Below, one piece after another: positions 1-15,500 of a stretch of 64,000 nucleotides of DNA. How positions within the stretch are numbered: the stretch's first letter is position 1; every line of letters begins with the position of its first letter. Under the pieces are notes generated by a model. It was not told the DNA's origin, searched no databases, and was given only the letters and a program-made list of their open reading frames with translations. The DNA lies in contig JAJLRJ010000002.1 of NCBI GenBank assembly GCA_024195265.1, positions 53,223,907 to 53,287,906 of the forward strand, given 5' to 3'. The DNA comes from Dendrophyllia cribrosa. Taxonomy: Eukaryota; Cnidaria; Anthozoa; Scleractinia; Dendrophylliidae. Position numbers and translations under genes: made by a program.

Positions 1-295
1 TCACGTTTTTTCTTCACTATAATAAAATTCTAGTTTTCTACATGCTGATGGGAACAACGCTAGACTGTTTGGTTGGGTCCCTCTATGCAATGGTATTGAA
101 GATGAAACTAGTTATGTAGTCGAATGTGTGTTGAAAAATAATGCAAATTAGGTTTATTTCTAATCAATAAAATATGACAAAATTAATGAAAAATTAAATG
201 TTGTTTTGTACTACAACTTTTATATTAGCATTTCTTTTTGCTGGTGTGCATAAACAGTTGAGTTGACTCAGAGCATACTTGAGAATTATGTCCAT

Positions 296-301
296 TTTAT
301 T
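296..301 (-). promoter_or_regulatory. Candidate poly(A) signal of UBA3
   Basis: TTTATT on the plus strand reads AATAAA on the minus strand, about 280 nt beyond the UBA3 stop codon. Placement is reasonable for a 3' UTR. This is a sequence match only. The rest of 1-580 is AT-rich flank in which I see no other gene. Confidence 0.4.
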
Positions 302-580
302 GACTTTAAATCAGGAACAAAAAGGCTAAAACCTGTATCACTGTTGCTTTAAACAACAATAAATTTATGTTTTTTAATATAAATATTATACAAAGATACG
401 AATAGGAGGTATACAGTGATAGTTTCTACTAATTATTTACAATAACAACAACTTAATATTTGCTCTGGAGGTATTACAAATTCAAATTCTATCTTCATAA
501 CCAAAACATAATTTTGCAGTATTATTTTTAACATGCGCTTTGGATATTCTTGGACAGAGATTACTTCCAAATATAATTAT

Positions 581-3500
581 TTACTCCATTTCAGATGAAA
601 AGTGTATTTTGCATATTAATGATTTGGGAGTTGTGGCATCAGCAACTACAATCTCCTGGCCATCCACAAGTCCAATATCTGAAAGATATAACATACAGGG
701 AAAGACTGTGAAATGGCAAGGAAGATATATGTCAGGGTTGAACCTCCATGTACAACCACCTTTCGTACATGACCTCCTAACCTAAGCGACTGCTTTTCCA
801 AAACACCAATGTTTTTCTAGTCAAATCTTAGTCAAACCCTCTTGTAAGTGACTACGACCATGGTTATTTGAATTTTTGTATTATAACACTTGCCCATCAT
901 TCAATGTCATAGGCCTTTATCACACGGCGGCCATGTTGACTCCCTGGAGAATAACAATAATGCTTTGCTTTTGCCCGCCCGTAAATCTTTTGTTTTTATA
1001 GAAAATGGCGGGCGTGATAAAGGCCTATTGCAGTCACAAATTGAAATATGTGTTACTGTAAAAGTTAAAAAATTAAAATTAGGTCCCTTTTGACCAACAA
1101 AACTTCAATTCAATACAATTATTTTGCGCTGATAGGTGCTTTGTATGTTCAAATTACTACATACGATTACAGGTTCATATGATTCAAAATGAAGAACCCC
1201 TGTGGTCTAACCACTTTAGCGGTCGCTTGTACAGGAGGTTCAACCACTTTCTCACAAAAAAATTGAAGGCTTTCCTGCAAAAAGGGCCTATTTTCATTTT
1301 TTGCGGGATCAAGCTAATTTTTGGCAGACTGACTTGACGTGAATGATGACAAACATAGTTTCATATTTTTTTGCTGATTTGTGCCTTAATTGTTTCGAGA
1401 AATGATGTTGCAAAAAAAAAAAAAAAAGGCGGCGTCTTTGGAAAGCCATACAAAGGTATTGAAAAACCAGAAACAAAATTTTTTTTTTCTTGAAAACAAG
1501 GCACAAATCAGCAAAAAAAATTACGAAACGATGTTTGTCATGTCTAAACAACTTAGTCAGTTTGCCAAAAATTAGCTTGATCCTGCAAAAAATGAAAATC
1601 GGCCCAAAAGTGACCTAGGTCCTTTTTGTAGAAAAGTTTTCAATTATAAAAAAAAAAAACTAAATGGAAGTGAAAATCAAGACAAGGGCCCAATTTTTGC
1701 AGGAAAGCCTTCAATGATAAAAAAAAAAAACTAAATAGAAGTGAAAATCAAGACAAAGAAAGCGGCTACTTTAAGAGCACTACCAGTATCCATCTTCAAA
1801 CTGTAACCGTTAAAATGTGGTCCCAAGGGTGTACAGGCCGAGTAGTGCATCATTATTTCACTTGTTATTTGCATGTACCTTTTAATTTCTTGGGTAGATT
1901 CTGTCTTGTTCTTTCTTCTATAGACTTCACAGACTACAAGAAAGAAAAATGTTTAAATTTTAAATTGGTTTTTACTGCTTTATGTGATGCAATTGAGGAG
2001 AAATGGATATCACAGAATGACTTTTCATCTTTGATGATCATTTTCTTAATTCTCGCAACTTGTATCATTGATCTTGCATAGGTTTAAGGAGAATTTGGGT
2101 GCTAATCACAATCAGGTCTTAAAAACATATCCAAATTAATGGGAAACCTTATGAAAGAACACTCATTAATTACAAAATTGAAGGTCCATGAAGTAAAACG
2201 GATTACCTGCATATAAAGGGTTTTGTTTTTCCCATCAATCATGGTAGTGAGACCAGGTGCTTTCATTTGACTGTTGAAGAAAAATGAATAATGACCTTGT
2301 TGTATTATTTGAGATAAACACGTGAAAAACACTATTTAACACTTCCACATGCCTGGGGAGTCTTACTAATCTGATCCAACTGCCCACTCCCTCATCCCTG
2401 GACTAAACTCCCTCCCTCTTTCCCTCGCATGGCTTATAATACAATGTAAGTGCATTACTGAGGAAAAGCAGTGTAATGCACACACCCTTGGATCGCACTG
2501 GCTTATAACAAATGCTTATCCAGGGCTCGAAATTGCACCTGTATTGGGCGCATTTGCGACTAAAGATTTCGCTTTTGCAACTAAAATTTGTCTTTTAGTC
2601 GCGATTTTGCGACTATGTTACGGCCTAGCTAATAAAGAAATTATATTCAACAGTCTTGTGTCTTACTTGTAGCTGGTAGTTGTAATTTTATTGGAAAACA
2701 TTCTGCGAAATTTATGTTGACTTCACGCTCCATAAACGCGGTTTCCAAGAAGTGTATCACGGGCGCACTTTTTCAGACTTTCTCAGGAATTTCTCGTTTC
2801 TCATTTCTGGTTCCAAATAGTTATTTTGCGACTAAAATTTTCGAACTTGCGACTAGATTTTACGAATTACTCGCAAATTGCAATTGAGAATTTTTTTTTA
2901 ACTTCGAGCCCTGTTATCTGAGGCAAATGAGTGCAATGCCAAATCCACTAAACATCATTTTACCACACACTTACTATGTTGGGCTCTCCATAAGAAAGTC
3001 AATAACTGATTTAAGAGTGACATCTTCTGGGAGTGTTAGAACTTGAGGTCGTTGGCTACAAGCTGCACAGTCATCCTTAAAAGCAATCAGTCAGGGTTGT
3101 TGTTAAGAGCCTTCCGATATTCTGATTGGTTAAGCACGAACATTTCTTAAAATTTATTTGACGCAAATGGATTTACTTTATTTTTATACTGAAATATAAA
3201 ATAATATGAACCATCAGCCCCTCCTCTATTCTTGAAACCAAAGATATTCTATGTGGGAAAGAGCCAATGCCGCAGAACAAATACAATGAAGTTTACGGTA
3301 GTTCTTATTTGCAGCATTACTTAAATCATTGATAATACCCCTCCCTCCTCCTGCCCCCATACCCATTTATACAACTGGGTGAAATACCAGTACAATCCAG
3401 TATAAACCAGGTTGGAATTCTGGACTTACAAATTTTAAATTGAGCCGAACAAAATCACACTGCTACAGCTTACATCCCTTAAAGAATAGTGCGAGTCATA

Positions 3501-6500
3501 TTTAACACTGAATTTCAGGGGCAAATCACAGTTACCTTTTTTTCAGCCTCAAAAGTATAAGTATACAATCCATCTGTGTCATTAAACACCATGTAGTTGT
3601 TTAGTGGATTACAACAGCTAGTGAAAAATAAAAACAACATAAAAATATATTAATATTAATTTTCAAAACACTTCAGACATGGTGGAGAGGGACAGGGGAT
3701 AGGAACCCAGGAGAAAATGGGGTGGAATGTATGGGAGGGGGAGAAGGGCCAGTCCCAAAGCAATGGTAAGGTAATTTAAGGTAACTGTCACCAGTACTCA
3801 TTTATACACCTGGCCCTGGTTGTTCAAAAGATGGATAGCGCTATCCACTGGATAAGTATTAACAAAATTCTTTGTGTTACCCGCGAGATAGTGATTTATC
3901 CGGTAAGTGCTATCCAGCTTTTGAACAACTGGATCCTGGGTGGAGAGAGACAATGTGGAGTAAAGTTTTCTGTCTAAGAAAACAGCACACAGGCCGAGAA
4001 AAGGCCTGGAACCACTGAAGATCTGAAGCCCAGCATGCTTACCACTGCGCCTCCACAAGGGGAATGGGAAGTTGGAGAAATTAGGACAAAGTTTGGACAG
4101 TTCACCAAATACATTTTGCCAACAAATAGTGCCTGTTCTTGAATGATAAAACAAGTTTGTGATCATTACTATTGTGGTTGGTCCAATTTGCATTTTCAGT
4201 GTTCAGTGCATTTTCAGGTATTTTTGACCAGAAATTTTCAATAAAAGTATTTGTTGTCCACTTCAAAGAGCTGGGAGCAACCAACAATGACCACCTTAGA
4301 GAGGTGTACACCTTACAGGGGTGTCTGCTTTAGGAGAGTTGACTGTATCTCCTTGTCCAGTCTTCTCTCTGGGTCAATTAGGGTCAAATATTGCTATTGT
4401 AAGTCGGTAGGTGTCTTCACAAGCCTAATGCCTCATAACTCCCAGGAGCTTAACCCAGTTTCTGTAGCATGAAGCGATTGAGAGTATTACTACTCCCCCC
4501 TGGATGGGATGCTAGTCCATCGCAAGGTCACCACCAAGCATTATGTCGCCAGTACCCACTTGCTATAATTATAAACGATATTATTATAACATTACATTTT
4601 GATAAACTCCCTAACAACCAGCTTACCTGGACACCAATTTGAACACCTCCAGAGCACAAGCCGCTGGTACAAATAAAATAAAAACAACAATTACATGTAA
4701 ATATATCAAGGAAAGTTGGCCACAGATGGATAGAAGGTTCTTCTACAAGGCAAACATGTGTGGTTCCAGAAAATATCCATACCTCCCCCATGGAAGTAGG
4801 TTGTAGCAGCCCCACTCTGGAGAGTCGAGTAGGCAAGCAAATACGCGATCAGCGATCGACGATCGACTGTTCCCCTAGGCTCGTTCACTTGCTCCAGTCT
4901 CGTCAAACTTGTTTTCATGATTAGCTCGCCCGTGCAATTGACTGAAACCATGGAAGGTTATTAGAATTCTGAGGGGTAGAGGGGTCTCAAAAGCCAAAGT
5001 TTTTAACGGAAAGTGTGAAGCTAGATAATTATTGCAATTTTTAGACGGGTTGGGGGTGGGGCACTCCAAACCAAAAATCCTTCCCTGGGAGGGGAATGGA
5101 TATGTTGTGGTTTAATTTTTGTTTTGGTTTGAAAATTTTCAAACCAGTTTAATTTTTATTTTCCTTTGTCTCAGATTCATTATCATAATCTAAGACAAAG
5201 GAAAACAAAAATCAAACTGGTTTGAAAATTTTTAAACCAAAGAAAAAAATTGAACCACAACAGATATTTTCTGGAACAACAAAATCTCACTTTACCGGCA
5301 ATAACAGCATTAGTGGAGGCCACAGCAGGAATTATATGCTTGACAACACCTGTTTTTAAAACAAACAAGGGGGAAAATAAAGTTGAAGTCACAAGAATTT
5401 GGTTGATTATTCTTCATAGTCCACGTCACCTTATTCCTTTGTTCTCTCCATATTTAATGACCAGTTTCAAATCAATCGACTTTATTTATACATTATAATG
5501 AAAGCTATAAGCTTATGAGGTTGTGTGACTAGATAAATTAAAAACTAAAAATCCCCCCCTTACTTATAAAAATATATTAACCTACTATATAAAAACCTAT
5601 TCTTGGTTTTCACATGACGTCATAACAATTCAAAAATCTTAAGTATACGTCCTACAAGACTGTTTCTAACACGGTATGTGGATACCAGTGTTATAATCTT
5701 TCACAAAAAGTTTCAGGTTTTAACGATGTTTTGCTTCCGATTTATTAAGGTTTTTAATGTGTCACGCAATCCGTCACGCTATTTCAGATAAGCCGTGAAA
5801 ATAAACAAAATTGAACAAGTTGAAAGTTATTTTTGTATTATACATGTTTAAAAGCCGATTAAATGGCACTTATAGTAAATACAACATTTTGTGATGAGAT
5901 TTTTGGTGTTATTAAGGACGGTGCCACCTATTGTTATTGCGCATACGTTCTGCGCATGCATTGCGCAATAGTCATGCGAGACACTAGTTGTTTTTAAAAC
6001 GTGAACGCGCGAGGTAAAGGCTAAGTTCCGCCCACTTTTTATGTCAAACTGTCAACTCCCTGGTTCAGTTTCTAAACTTACAAGATAAATAGAGTTCTCA
6101 AAAATCTACGAAAATGTGTTTATAGACCTTCTACAGCCTAAAAGTGCTAAATTCTTTCTCTATTTTGCAAACGACAGAGACTCGGCAATGAAACTATTTT
6201 GAGCTTATGCGATGCCGCCTCGATCAGCAGAACGCGTACGTTTTGCTTTTCTTTACGAAGATTGTTTACATTGGCTCCATTCATTCATTCATTCAAAATT
6301 TCAACAAAACTTCAAGTCAAATCAGACTAGTGTTTTTTGTATATATAAAACAAGCATCCTCGAGGCATATAATCCAAGGAAAGGCTGGCATGTTGTTATT
6401 TTCAATTAGCACAAGTTTTTGTTTTGGCGGTCAAACTCGCGTTGTTTGAAATTTTTGTTTATCTGCAGAAATCTTTTGCCAGTGGCCATTTTTGCGAATA

Positions 6501-9500
6501 AACTAAGTATACAACAAAAGCAGAAAAATAACTGCTCCAGTAAAATCAAACAAACGTCGAAAAGGAGAATTGAGATGAGCAAAGCGTTTTCAAAAAGACC
6601 GTTTTTTACAATTGATGAAGATATAAAAACAAGGCTGAAGCCAGCAACTAAAGAAAACTGGCCGCTCCAAAGCTGGGAAGCATCCGACTAAAGTCTTCCC
6701 TTCCTCGATTGCTGGCAAGCATGGTTTTTAGTGTAATCTTTCGTAAACACATTCGTGCAGTTAGGTACAATTGATTTTCTTTATTCTCTATTTAATAGAC
6801 AAGTGATGTTTTTCGAAGTCGCATCGTGTCAGTTCTCAACTTCTTTGCATTAGAACAAATTTTGATGGCGAAAAACGTGCCATGATAAACTGAAAAGAAA
6901 TCTTATCTTTCTGGATCAAATAAAGCCGTAGACTTCGGCAAAAAAGTGTTTTATTATGTCATGATTTTTTTGAAATTAAAGTATACCGACTAATTTTTTC
7001 CAAAGTTATCAGAGAATCCATGAAAACTACAGGAGCTTCACAAGAAAATAAACACACGGCCAAATGAAATTACAAAACTCAAGCACTTTTCGACAGATAT
7101 TTCTTACATTTTGACTCCAAAAGACTAACCTGCCAATCTAGAGTTTCTCGGCTGCCGACCAGTCACCTCGATATAGCACTGATGTTTTCAAGTTGGTAAT
7201 GGATCGGAAGAAGATGCACACAATGTAAAGTTCTTGTGCCCGAAGGAACATAAGCTTAATAAATCCGTAGATCCACTGTAGATCAATGGAAGTGAACCGA
7301 TTTTGGGGTTTTTACTCCTTTACTGTGCTGCTTGACCTTGAAATCCCCGAAAAATGTTTCTCAAAAGAGCAACTTACAGCTACAAATAGAATTAACTTTG
7401 AATTCTACAATGTCTTTTTGAAAGTAAAAGTTTTGAATGGTAAGCCGTCGAGTGAAAAACCCAGCATGCCCCCGAAAAGGACACGCACAATATTTAACTT
7501 ACCAGGGAGGGGATAGGAAAAAAACGTCGCAGACCCCGAAAGCGATTCCGTAAAAGTTGAAAACATCTAAATATAACTTGCAAAAAAGCGTGGTGACCCC
7601 TACTTTTTATCTTATAAAATGGAAGTGGTAAGCATATTAAGCACACAATTAATTTTATGTTGTGGGCAAAAATTATTTAGACTGTATTTTTGGCGAATGT
7701 GGGAAAGCTGTCAGGGCCAATAATGGCTCCGTTGTGGTGATTTTGTAACTTAGAACACATAAACAGTAGTTGTTATGTTACAATTCGTTATGTGTTTTAG
7801 AGATTTTTAGAATTATTGTTGCTTTTGTGTATGTAAAGGCGAATTCTAAGGAAATCCGCGAAGAAAGATCTATTTTTCCTTTTTTCGAAAAAATGCTGAC
7901 GTCAGCATTTTTTCCAGATTGAAGCTTAATTATCTCCGAAAAATGCGTGGTTACCCCCAATTTTCTCTTTGGATTCCAATAGCCCCTGCTAAGATCTACT
8001 TTACCCGCATAGTCAAAAACCTGGCAAAATACCTTGCCATTAGGTGGCACCGTCCTTAAGACTGAATTTTTGGCCGCTCCATACATTTCTTACTAAAAAT
8101 GTCTAATACTTGTTCGCCTGTAACTATTGAACAAAATGCTTTTGCGCTTCAACATTTGGCCAAGATGTGTAGTTTTAAACTCTCTACAATTCCATAAACA
8201 TTTTGGAATCGAAATCTATTGTTTAATGCTTCTCAATTTTGATATGACGTAAGTGAAAACCAAGAATACGACATTATTACTATAAACACTGTTAGTCTTA
8301 AAAAATAATCAGTTATAAATAAAGTCATAATCTCTAAAAATTGATGGTGAAACTAGATGCAACATAAAAATTAAAAACATTTAATTCATCTTGTTCCTTA
8401 AACTATTTTCAATGTGTTTGAGAAGCTATATCAAATGCTCAAAAGGGTGTTTCAGCTGTGCCTCATTTTTCCAACCCACTTCTCTATAGCATTAGTAGTA
8501 AAAATTATCAAGGTTAAGATTACTCTAAGTTGTACTACTCACCTTGAGTCAGTCTGTATGTTACTCCCTTTATGTTAAAATTGTCAGCTCTCTCTTTTGC
8601 CTTATCATAAATCCACTGTACATGAGCTGGGTCATCGCCATCAACAGGAACGCCCTCTTAAGTAAGAAAATGTTTAATGAATATGACTGGAAGTGTACTG
8701 AAGCAAACAAATTAACACAGGCTCTTTATGCACCAAGCCACACATTTTTCCGGGTATGCAAATACATGTACATGATTGTATTAATTTGATATGTAATTAT
8801 TAATATGATGCATATTATTTGATACAGTGCAACATACCTCCAAAAGGATGTTCTTGAGGCCAAACTAACACCTTGGCATATTCTACACAGTGTTCTGGCA
8901 GGCGAGGGGTGTGCGCAATGGTACATAAAGGAAAGTTAACCTGGGTCCAAGAAAAAGATATTTGACAGCCATTATAAACAAATTACTGTAACTTGACTTC
9001 TCTGTCAATGATAAAAAAAATCAAAGGCTCCTATGGGCCAACTCGTGAATACAAAACACTCTAAACTGAAAAGATTCAGCAACCTTTGGACCCTCCACTC
9101 TCCTACGCATTTTGCCCCATTCACCCCCCCCCCCCCCCCCCCCCCCCCACAATTCCTTCTCCTGTATTTAATAAAAATAATATTATTAACCAAATTAAGG
9201 AAGAACTGTTTAGGGAAGTGGTTATAAGAAGTATACTCGACGAGGACCCACCCTGTGTAGGGGTAGGGGGGTTACACAAGATACCACCTATTCGATGAGT
9301 GTAATGGACACAATGTTTTGGCCTAAAAAATAGAGATGAGAGTTTAATATTCTGTGTGCATGAAACTTGCATTGCTAGTTAAATGGCACAGGAATATTTT
9401 TATCTTTCTCTCAGTTTCTACTCCTGATAGAATGGGGGCTATACCAACAAGACACCATCTTTTTAGGTGGGGGAGAGGGGGTACATAAAGAGACCACCAG

Positions 9501-12500
9501 TCTTTTTGCTAAATGGTGGGTCCTGTCCGAGTACAATAGTTTTGACCATTTCCCTTATAGAGTCTTACTTGCGGTGGATAAAGATCAAGTGTACACTCCA
9601 CACAGGCTGTTAAACCAGGAATAATTACTCGAGCATTACCTTTAAAACCTGAAAACCACACAAAATAGGAAATTGTTGCTGATTTTCAAACTCATAAATT
9701 TAACAGTTGAACAGTCAGACACACAAGTTCACAGACAATACTCAAAGAGAGTTCAAATTTGCAAATTTTAAACTTTGGAAGCAATACCTAACCATATTGC
9801 CTTCACAGGTTGTAGAATACAGTGAAGTCTTTTGTATATTAAATCACAACTCAACAAGCAATAAAAGTCAAGAAGATTGTTTCTTTAGTTCTCTTTTTAC
9901 TGTTGTGCTGCTCATTAAAATTAATTAGAAATAGCAAAACTTAATAATTAAGTTTATTCCCAGTGTCTGGTTGTTCGAAAGTCGGAAAACGCTAACCCAG
10001 GATTAAAACTTAACCGAGGATTTAATTTCTCTTGTTAGAAGTGTTTTCAAAAACTTATTTTAAGCTACATGTACATGCGAAGACAAATCAAAATTGAAAC
10101 TAAAGGGTGAAAATGCTTTGGAAAAATCTCCATCGATTAAGTATTTGACTAGAATCAAAATTGACACTAACCCAGCCCAGGAGAAAATATCATTCATCTC
10201 AAACCACAAAAATTTGTCCCTACATGGCCTGTAATACAGACATCATTTCGTAGCGCCACCACTGGTTGCTGTGAAACGACGTCTGTTTTCTCGGGCTAGT
10301 TCCGAAAAACCAAAAAATTTCCAATCCGCAAAATAAAACTCCCACATTCATCTTATATCAATTATGTTATGCCTGTAGACTGAAATAATTTTGTGTTCAT
10401 ACCCTCTGTACCACCATCTACCATTGGGATTATACTTGTTTGGTCCAATGTTCCATCCTCGTCATATTCTAATAAACTGAGCTGCAACAAAGCAAAACTG
10501 CTTGTGAGAAAAAACACTTGAACCCACTAATATAACAAATTTCCCTCTTGAAAAAAGAGAATTATTTTACGCCTTTAATAGATGGTTTTCACTCACGTGA
10601 TCTTCAGTCCTGTGGGACTCAAATGACAAAGGCCATGGCAGCCATGTTGGTGCACGTGACAAAAGAAGTTCATTAAAATTCTTTTGAAGGTGTGCACCAA
10701 CATGGCCGCTGTGACGTAACGTGAAAACCACCTCAACTTATTAACAATTCATCAAGTTTAAATGCATGACGATGGTTTGGAAACAGGATCATAATAGACA
10801 ATATTCATATTCTTGGTAATGAACTGGAGCTAAAATTTGCTTGCAATAAAGACTCGTGTGGGGGGATATTAAAAGTTTTTGTCCCACATGAGCCTTGACT
10901 GCCAGCTAGTTGCAGTTCAAAGATACAAAAAATATGAAAATACGAAATGGACATTGGATTTATTAGCATTGATTATGGCAATTTTATTCCTTCGTTTTCT
11001 CTGTATTTAATGATCAGTTTGAGCTGACGTATCAAACACTTAAAAGGGTGTTTTATTGGGTATCCAAACACTCTGAAGTTGGTTCAAAAAACTTGAATTG
11101 CCGCATGTTGTTTTTTTAACCCTCTTCTCGGTGTTTGAAAATCCTGCTGAAACACTATTCCTTGTGTTTTTATATATTACAAAAAATTAATTTTATACAT
11201 ACCACCATTCCATTTATCCACCTTCTAGCCACAATTGAGTCTAGTCCACAAACTATGAGATGAAATCCTACCAAAAAAAACACAAACAAACAAAGAATTG
11301 TCTTTCAACTAAAACAAGCACAAATTGCAAGATAGGAATTATAAAAATAAAAAGACAAAAGTGTACAGTTTTTCGTAAGATATACAGAAAGAAGTTTATC
11401 ACAATCTTAACCAACCTCTATAAAAATCTGCATCATAATCTTGAATCTTTTTAAAATGTCTGTTGCATTCTTTGTCAAGGATTTAGGAACCTTTCTTTCC
11501 ACTGAAAAGAACAAACTTGTAGAACAAGACTAGTGTTGTTCATTCTACGGAAAAGTATAGTCTAGGCACCTGAGCTGCACGTAGCTTGGGCACCAGTTAG
11601 TAGGAAATCCCACTGTAACATACAATAATTATACTAAACAGGAAGCTGTACACAGCTTGAACTCGTGGCATCTTTAACCCACTGCAGTATTGATTGCCGA
11701 GTGTTTCAAGTGCTTTTATGGAGAAACATAAGCTTAAAATTACATCTAAAAAGTAAGACTATGCTACGTTCACTACATTCCATAGCTGCAATAAGCGGCA
11801 AAAACAATATCAAACGGTCCTATCCATCAATGAACATCCTGCATGTTGAAAACTTGCATGCTGTAATAATTCTTCCTTCTGTTTTTCAAGTCAACACATG
11901 GAGAAATTTTGTGGTATACACTTCATGGCTGAAAGCCATATAGTCACTGGCATAAATTAAGATATGCGTGTATAAATTTGCATGCACTGATGTGACACAC
12001 ACACAAAAAAGAAAACTCAGAGCCAAAAACATGACTCGTCGGCTACACTGCAATAATTAACTTAAAGGATACGGTGTAACATTGCAGCCTGCTACTCGAC
12101 TATTCACAAATTCCGCAGCCACTACAGCTTTGGCTCTGCCTATATCTTTTGGTCTGCAAAATGTCAATAAAAGAAAACAAAACAGGAAATACAAGTACAG
12201 TTAAATGTCTTGTAAACCCAAATGCCAGGAATTAAAATGTGGTCACTTTCTAGATGTGTCAATTGAAATGGAATGAGCAAGGGGCAAAGGAACCATAAAC
12301 ACTCATGTATTAGCCACACTTAGTTGTTCTGCCTCAGGAAATGTCGTAGAGCAAAATTTTCCACCGATGTTGGACAATGTTATTAAACAAAAATTAAGTA
12401 CTAGGCTTTTGCTTGAGTACAGGGGTGCCAACAAGAACAAGAAGCCTAAGGATTCAAGGCCTCCCCTGGGACTTTTAACCATCAGTTAATCAGAGGCAGG

Positions 12501-15500
12501 ACTTAATTACTGTTCAGGAATTCAAATTTTAAAAGAATACTTGCCTGAAAAATAAACATTATTATTATCTTTATCTGAAGTCCTATTTATTATTGACTGA
12601 GTGGGTGGGCCAGACAGAAAAACATTTGGCTCAAGGTCATGGCATACAGCAGACCAAGAACCAAATATCATCCTATCTGGCCCGACCTCACTTAGTCAAC
12701 AAGTATTTTATCATATGACCAATTTGGAGACACTTTTTCTGGCCCTGCTTGTGCTAATACATACAACCCTCATACAGACATTTTGTAAATAGTTTTGAAA
12801 AGAACACGCACATGGAGGTGGCAGGTAATGTGACATTAAATTTTGTTGACATATAATTTTATGTATAATTTGATTTTGGTAGCTCACCTGAAAAGAAACT
12901 GTCTATTTAAATTTGAAACATCTATTGTGTCCATATCAATGACTTCAATATTCCTAAATCCACTAAGTGCCTGCAAAGAAGAAGAGAGAAAAAGTCACAG
13001 AAGATTGCAGCTAAGAAAAATCTTAGTTGGCTCACTTATTATTGTCACGCAAAAATGTTGAAATTTTAGCTCTCTTTATATATTGCCAAACGTGCCAAAT
13101 TAACAATGTACAATGGAGTATTTTTGACGAACTTTGAGGTGTTTGACCTTGTGATGAAATACTCTGTCAAATGTTTGACATTGCTTCTCAAACACAAAAT
13201 GATTTTAGAAGGAGAAATTAAGGATGCAAAAATGAGGAGTGTTTCATCTGATTTCCAAACATTCATTAAACACTAATTTCCTTTGTATTTTCTTCATGAA
13301 CTATTAATGAGTTTGAGAAGGGGATATGGAATGTAGTTCAATCTTTTGAGTCTGTAATCAAAATCCTATGGTGTGACCATTTAAATGAAACCTCTTTGGC
13401 AGGACGTTTACATGGTAAATTTGTTTTTCAATATTTTACAAATTAAATAAATTTGGCATTTTTCTTGAATTTTGATGTTTGGCATTCTTGGGAGTTGAAG
13501 CGTTAAGCAACATCGCGTGCACACTCACCAGATCCTTGAGTAGTTCACAGCCTAATCCTCCAGCTCCAATGACTAAGATTTTGGCAGTCTCTAGCATGAA
13601 GTCAAGAACCTATCAGAAATTAATAAAGACAACTATGTTTAATAAACTTAAAGGCCCAGTATTGGCCATTACGCTTTATGTGCCTCTGTTATTGTTTTGG
13701 TTTGCATAGGAGTGAGGCTTCTATTGTTCAGAGGTGCATGAAGCATAATGGGCAATACTGGGTCTTTAATCTTTAATAACTGACTTGTCATGTTTGGTAT
13801 GCCCTGAGGAAGAAACATGGTTCTATTAAGGTGTGTTGTCTGGTAGCTACATGCACAAAAAAAAAAAAACCGAGGAACCGAGAAAACGCGAAACTAGCAT
13901 TCTGGTATTGGCATCACAGCCGACTATCCCAGGCTTTCTTCCAGTGCAGAATTTTACCACACCGGACGTGAAATTTTAAATTTTTAGATAGCTCAAACAC
14001 ATAGAATAAAACTTAATTCATATTGAAAAAACTTTTTTCGACTTTCTTATCAGAAGACCATGTAGATTCAATCAAGCAAATAAAAACAAATCTGTTATAT
14101 ACACTTTAAAGTTAGATATACAGTAAGCACCTGAGATCCTGGTTCAAAGTCTTCATGGGCCAAGGGACCACTTCGCATCAACAGTTTTTCAATATGGCTC
14201 CATCTTCCAGGCCAGTCAGGTTTATTTTCCACTAACATGCTAAAAAAGAACATCCAGGTTATAAATGTTTTATGCCAAACTGAACACAGTGTGTATGTTG
14301 TGGTTCAAATTTTTCCTTGGTTTGAAAATTTTCAAACCAGTTCAATTTTATTTTGCCTTTGTCTTAGATTCATTACCATATTCTGAGACAAAGGAAAACA
14401 AAAATCAAACTGGTTAAAAATTTTTCAAACCAAACAAAAATGTGAACCACAACATGGTACAGTATCTCACAGTGTGGTAGTTTCTTGGTGTTGCGGATGG
14501 TGTGATTACCAAATGACTCAAAACAAAAGATTCAAAACACACTGAACAATTTCCGCAACACCAAGAAACACCCCACAATGTGTTGTTTAAGAAAAGAATT
14601 GAAGGATTTTTGTTTGGACCCCACCCTCGAAATTTCCAATAACCTTCCATGGAGAAGGTACGGATATTCCCTGGAACCACACAATTCCATTATCCATGTT
14701 AAGAAATTTATTATAAAATACTGTACATATTAGTGGAATACAAAAGGTTTTTTTAACTACATGATCACGTTGATAGAGGAAAGCCCTGTGAAAAAGATTT
14801 AAGATATAGAAAAATAAGACTTGAAATTTCCAAATTTTACGTTTTACTTTAAATAATTGACACCTCCTAAGAGTATCTGGTTTTGATCACAACTTTTTCC
14901 CTGAGATTACATGTAGATCATTATACATAACGAAAGTTTGGCACAAACAAGGTGGGGCATGTTGGAGGGACATATCTGCCACTTTAGCATAATGGATGAA
15001 CCATTACAATGATGAACAAAGGGTACAGTGAGTTATCAATAAAAACAATGTGGACCATTTATGGTATAATATCAGGCCATGAAATAGTTTGAAATCCAAA
15101 AAGAAGAGTTATAATTAAATTATTACAAACACATTTTGTCACACAATTTGCCCTTAAATGGCCATGTAATCTAATAGCTACCCATGTCACCCATGAGCTC
15201 CGTGCAAGTTGTTGACATCAATGTAATCGCCGGGCAACAATGAAATCCCACTGTTGCTACCTTATTTGGGCATAACTGATGCACCAGCTTCAACAATAGC
15301 ATTGTTTATAAAATTTCCATTCAAACTAAGTTGGGGAAAGTTTACAGTGCAAAGGTAACTAGGAAATGAACTAAAACAAAAAATACCTTCTGTTTTGTAA
15401 ATTCTATTTTTTTAATCTTTATGGCCAAGTGTGTACAAAGCTTACCTAAGCTTAACAGTTGAAATTGTTTTTGGTTAACTTTATTAATTTTTCCCAACTG

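Noticed and set aside
7778..8086. 102-codon minus-strand frame in the nested TTAA element
   Set aside because: It crosses the element boundary and terminal repeat, so it cannot be a transposase of that element.
9005..9372. Poly-Pro and poly-Gly frames
   Set aside because: They exist only because a C25 run is open in every frame; similar cases at 17357-18238 and 34602-34690.
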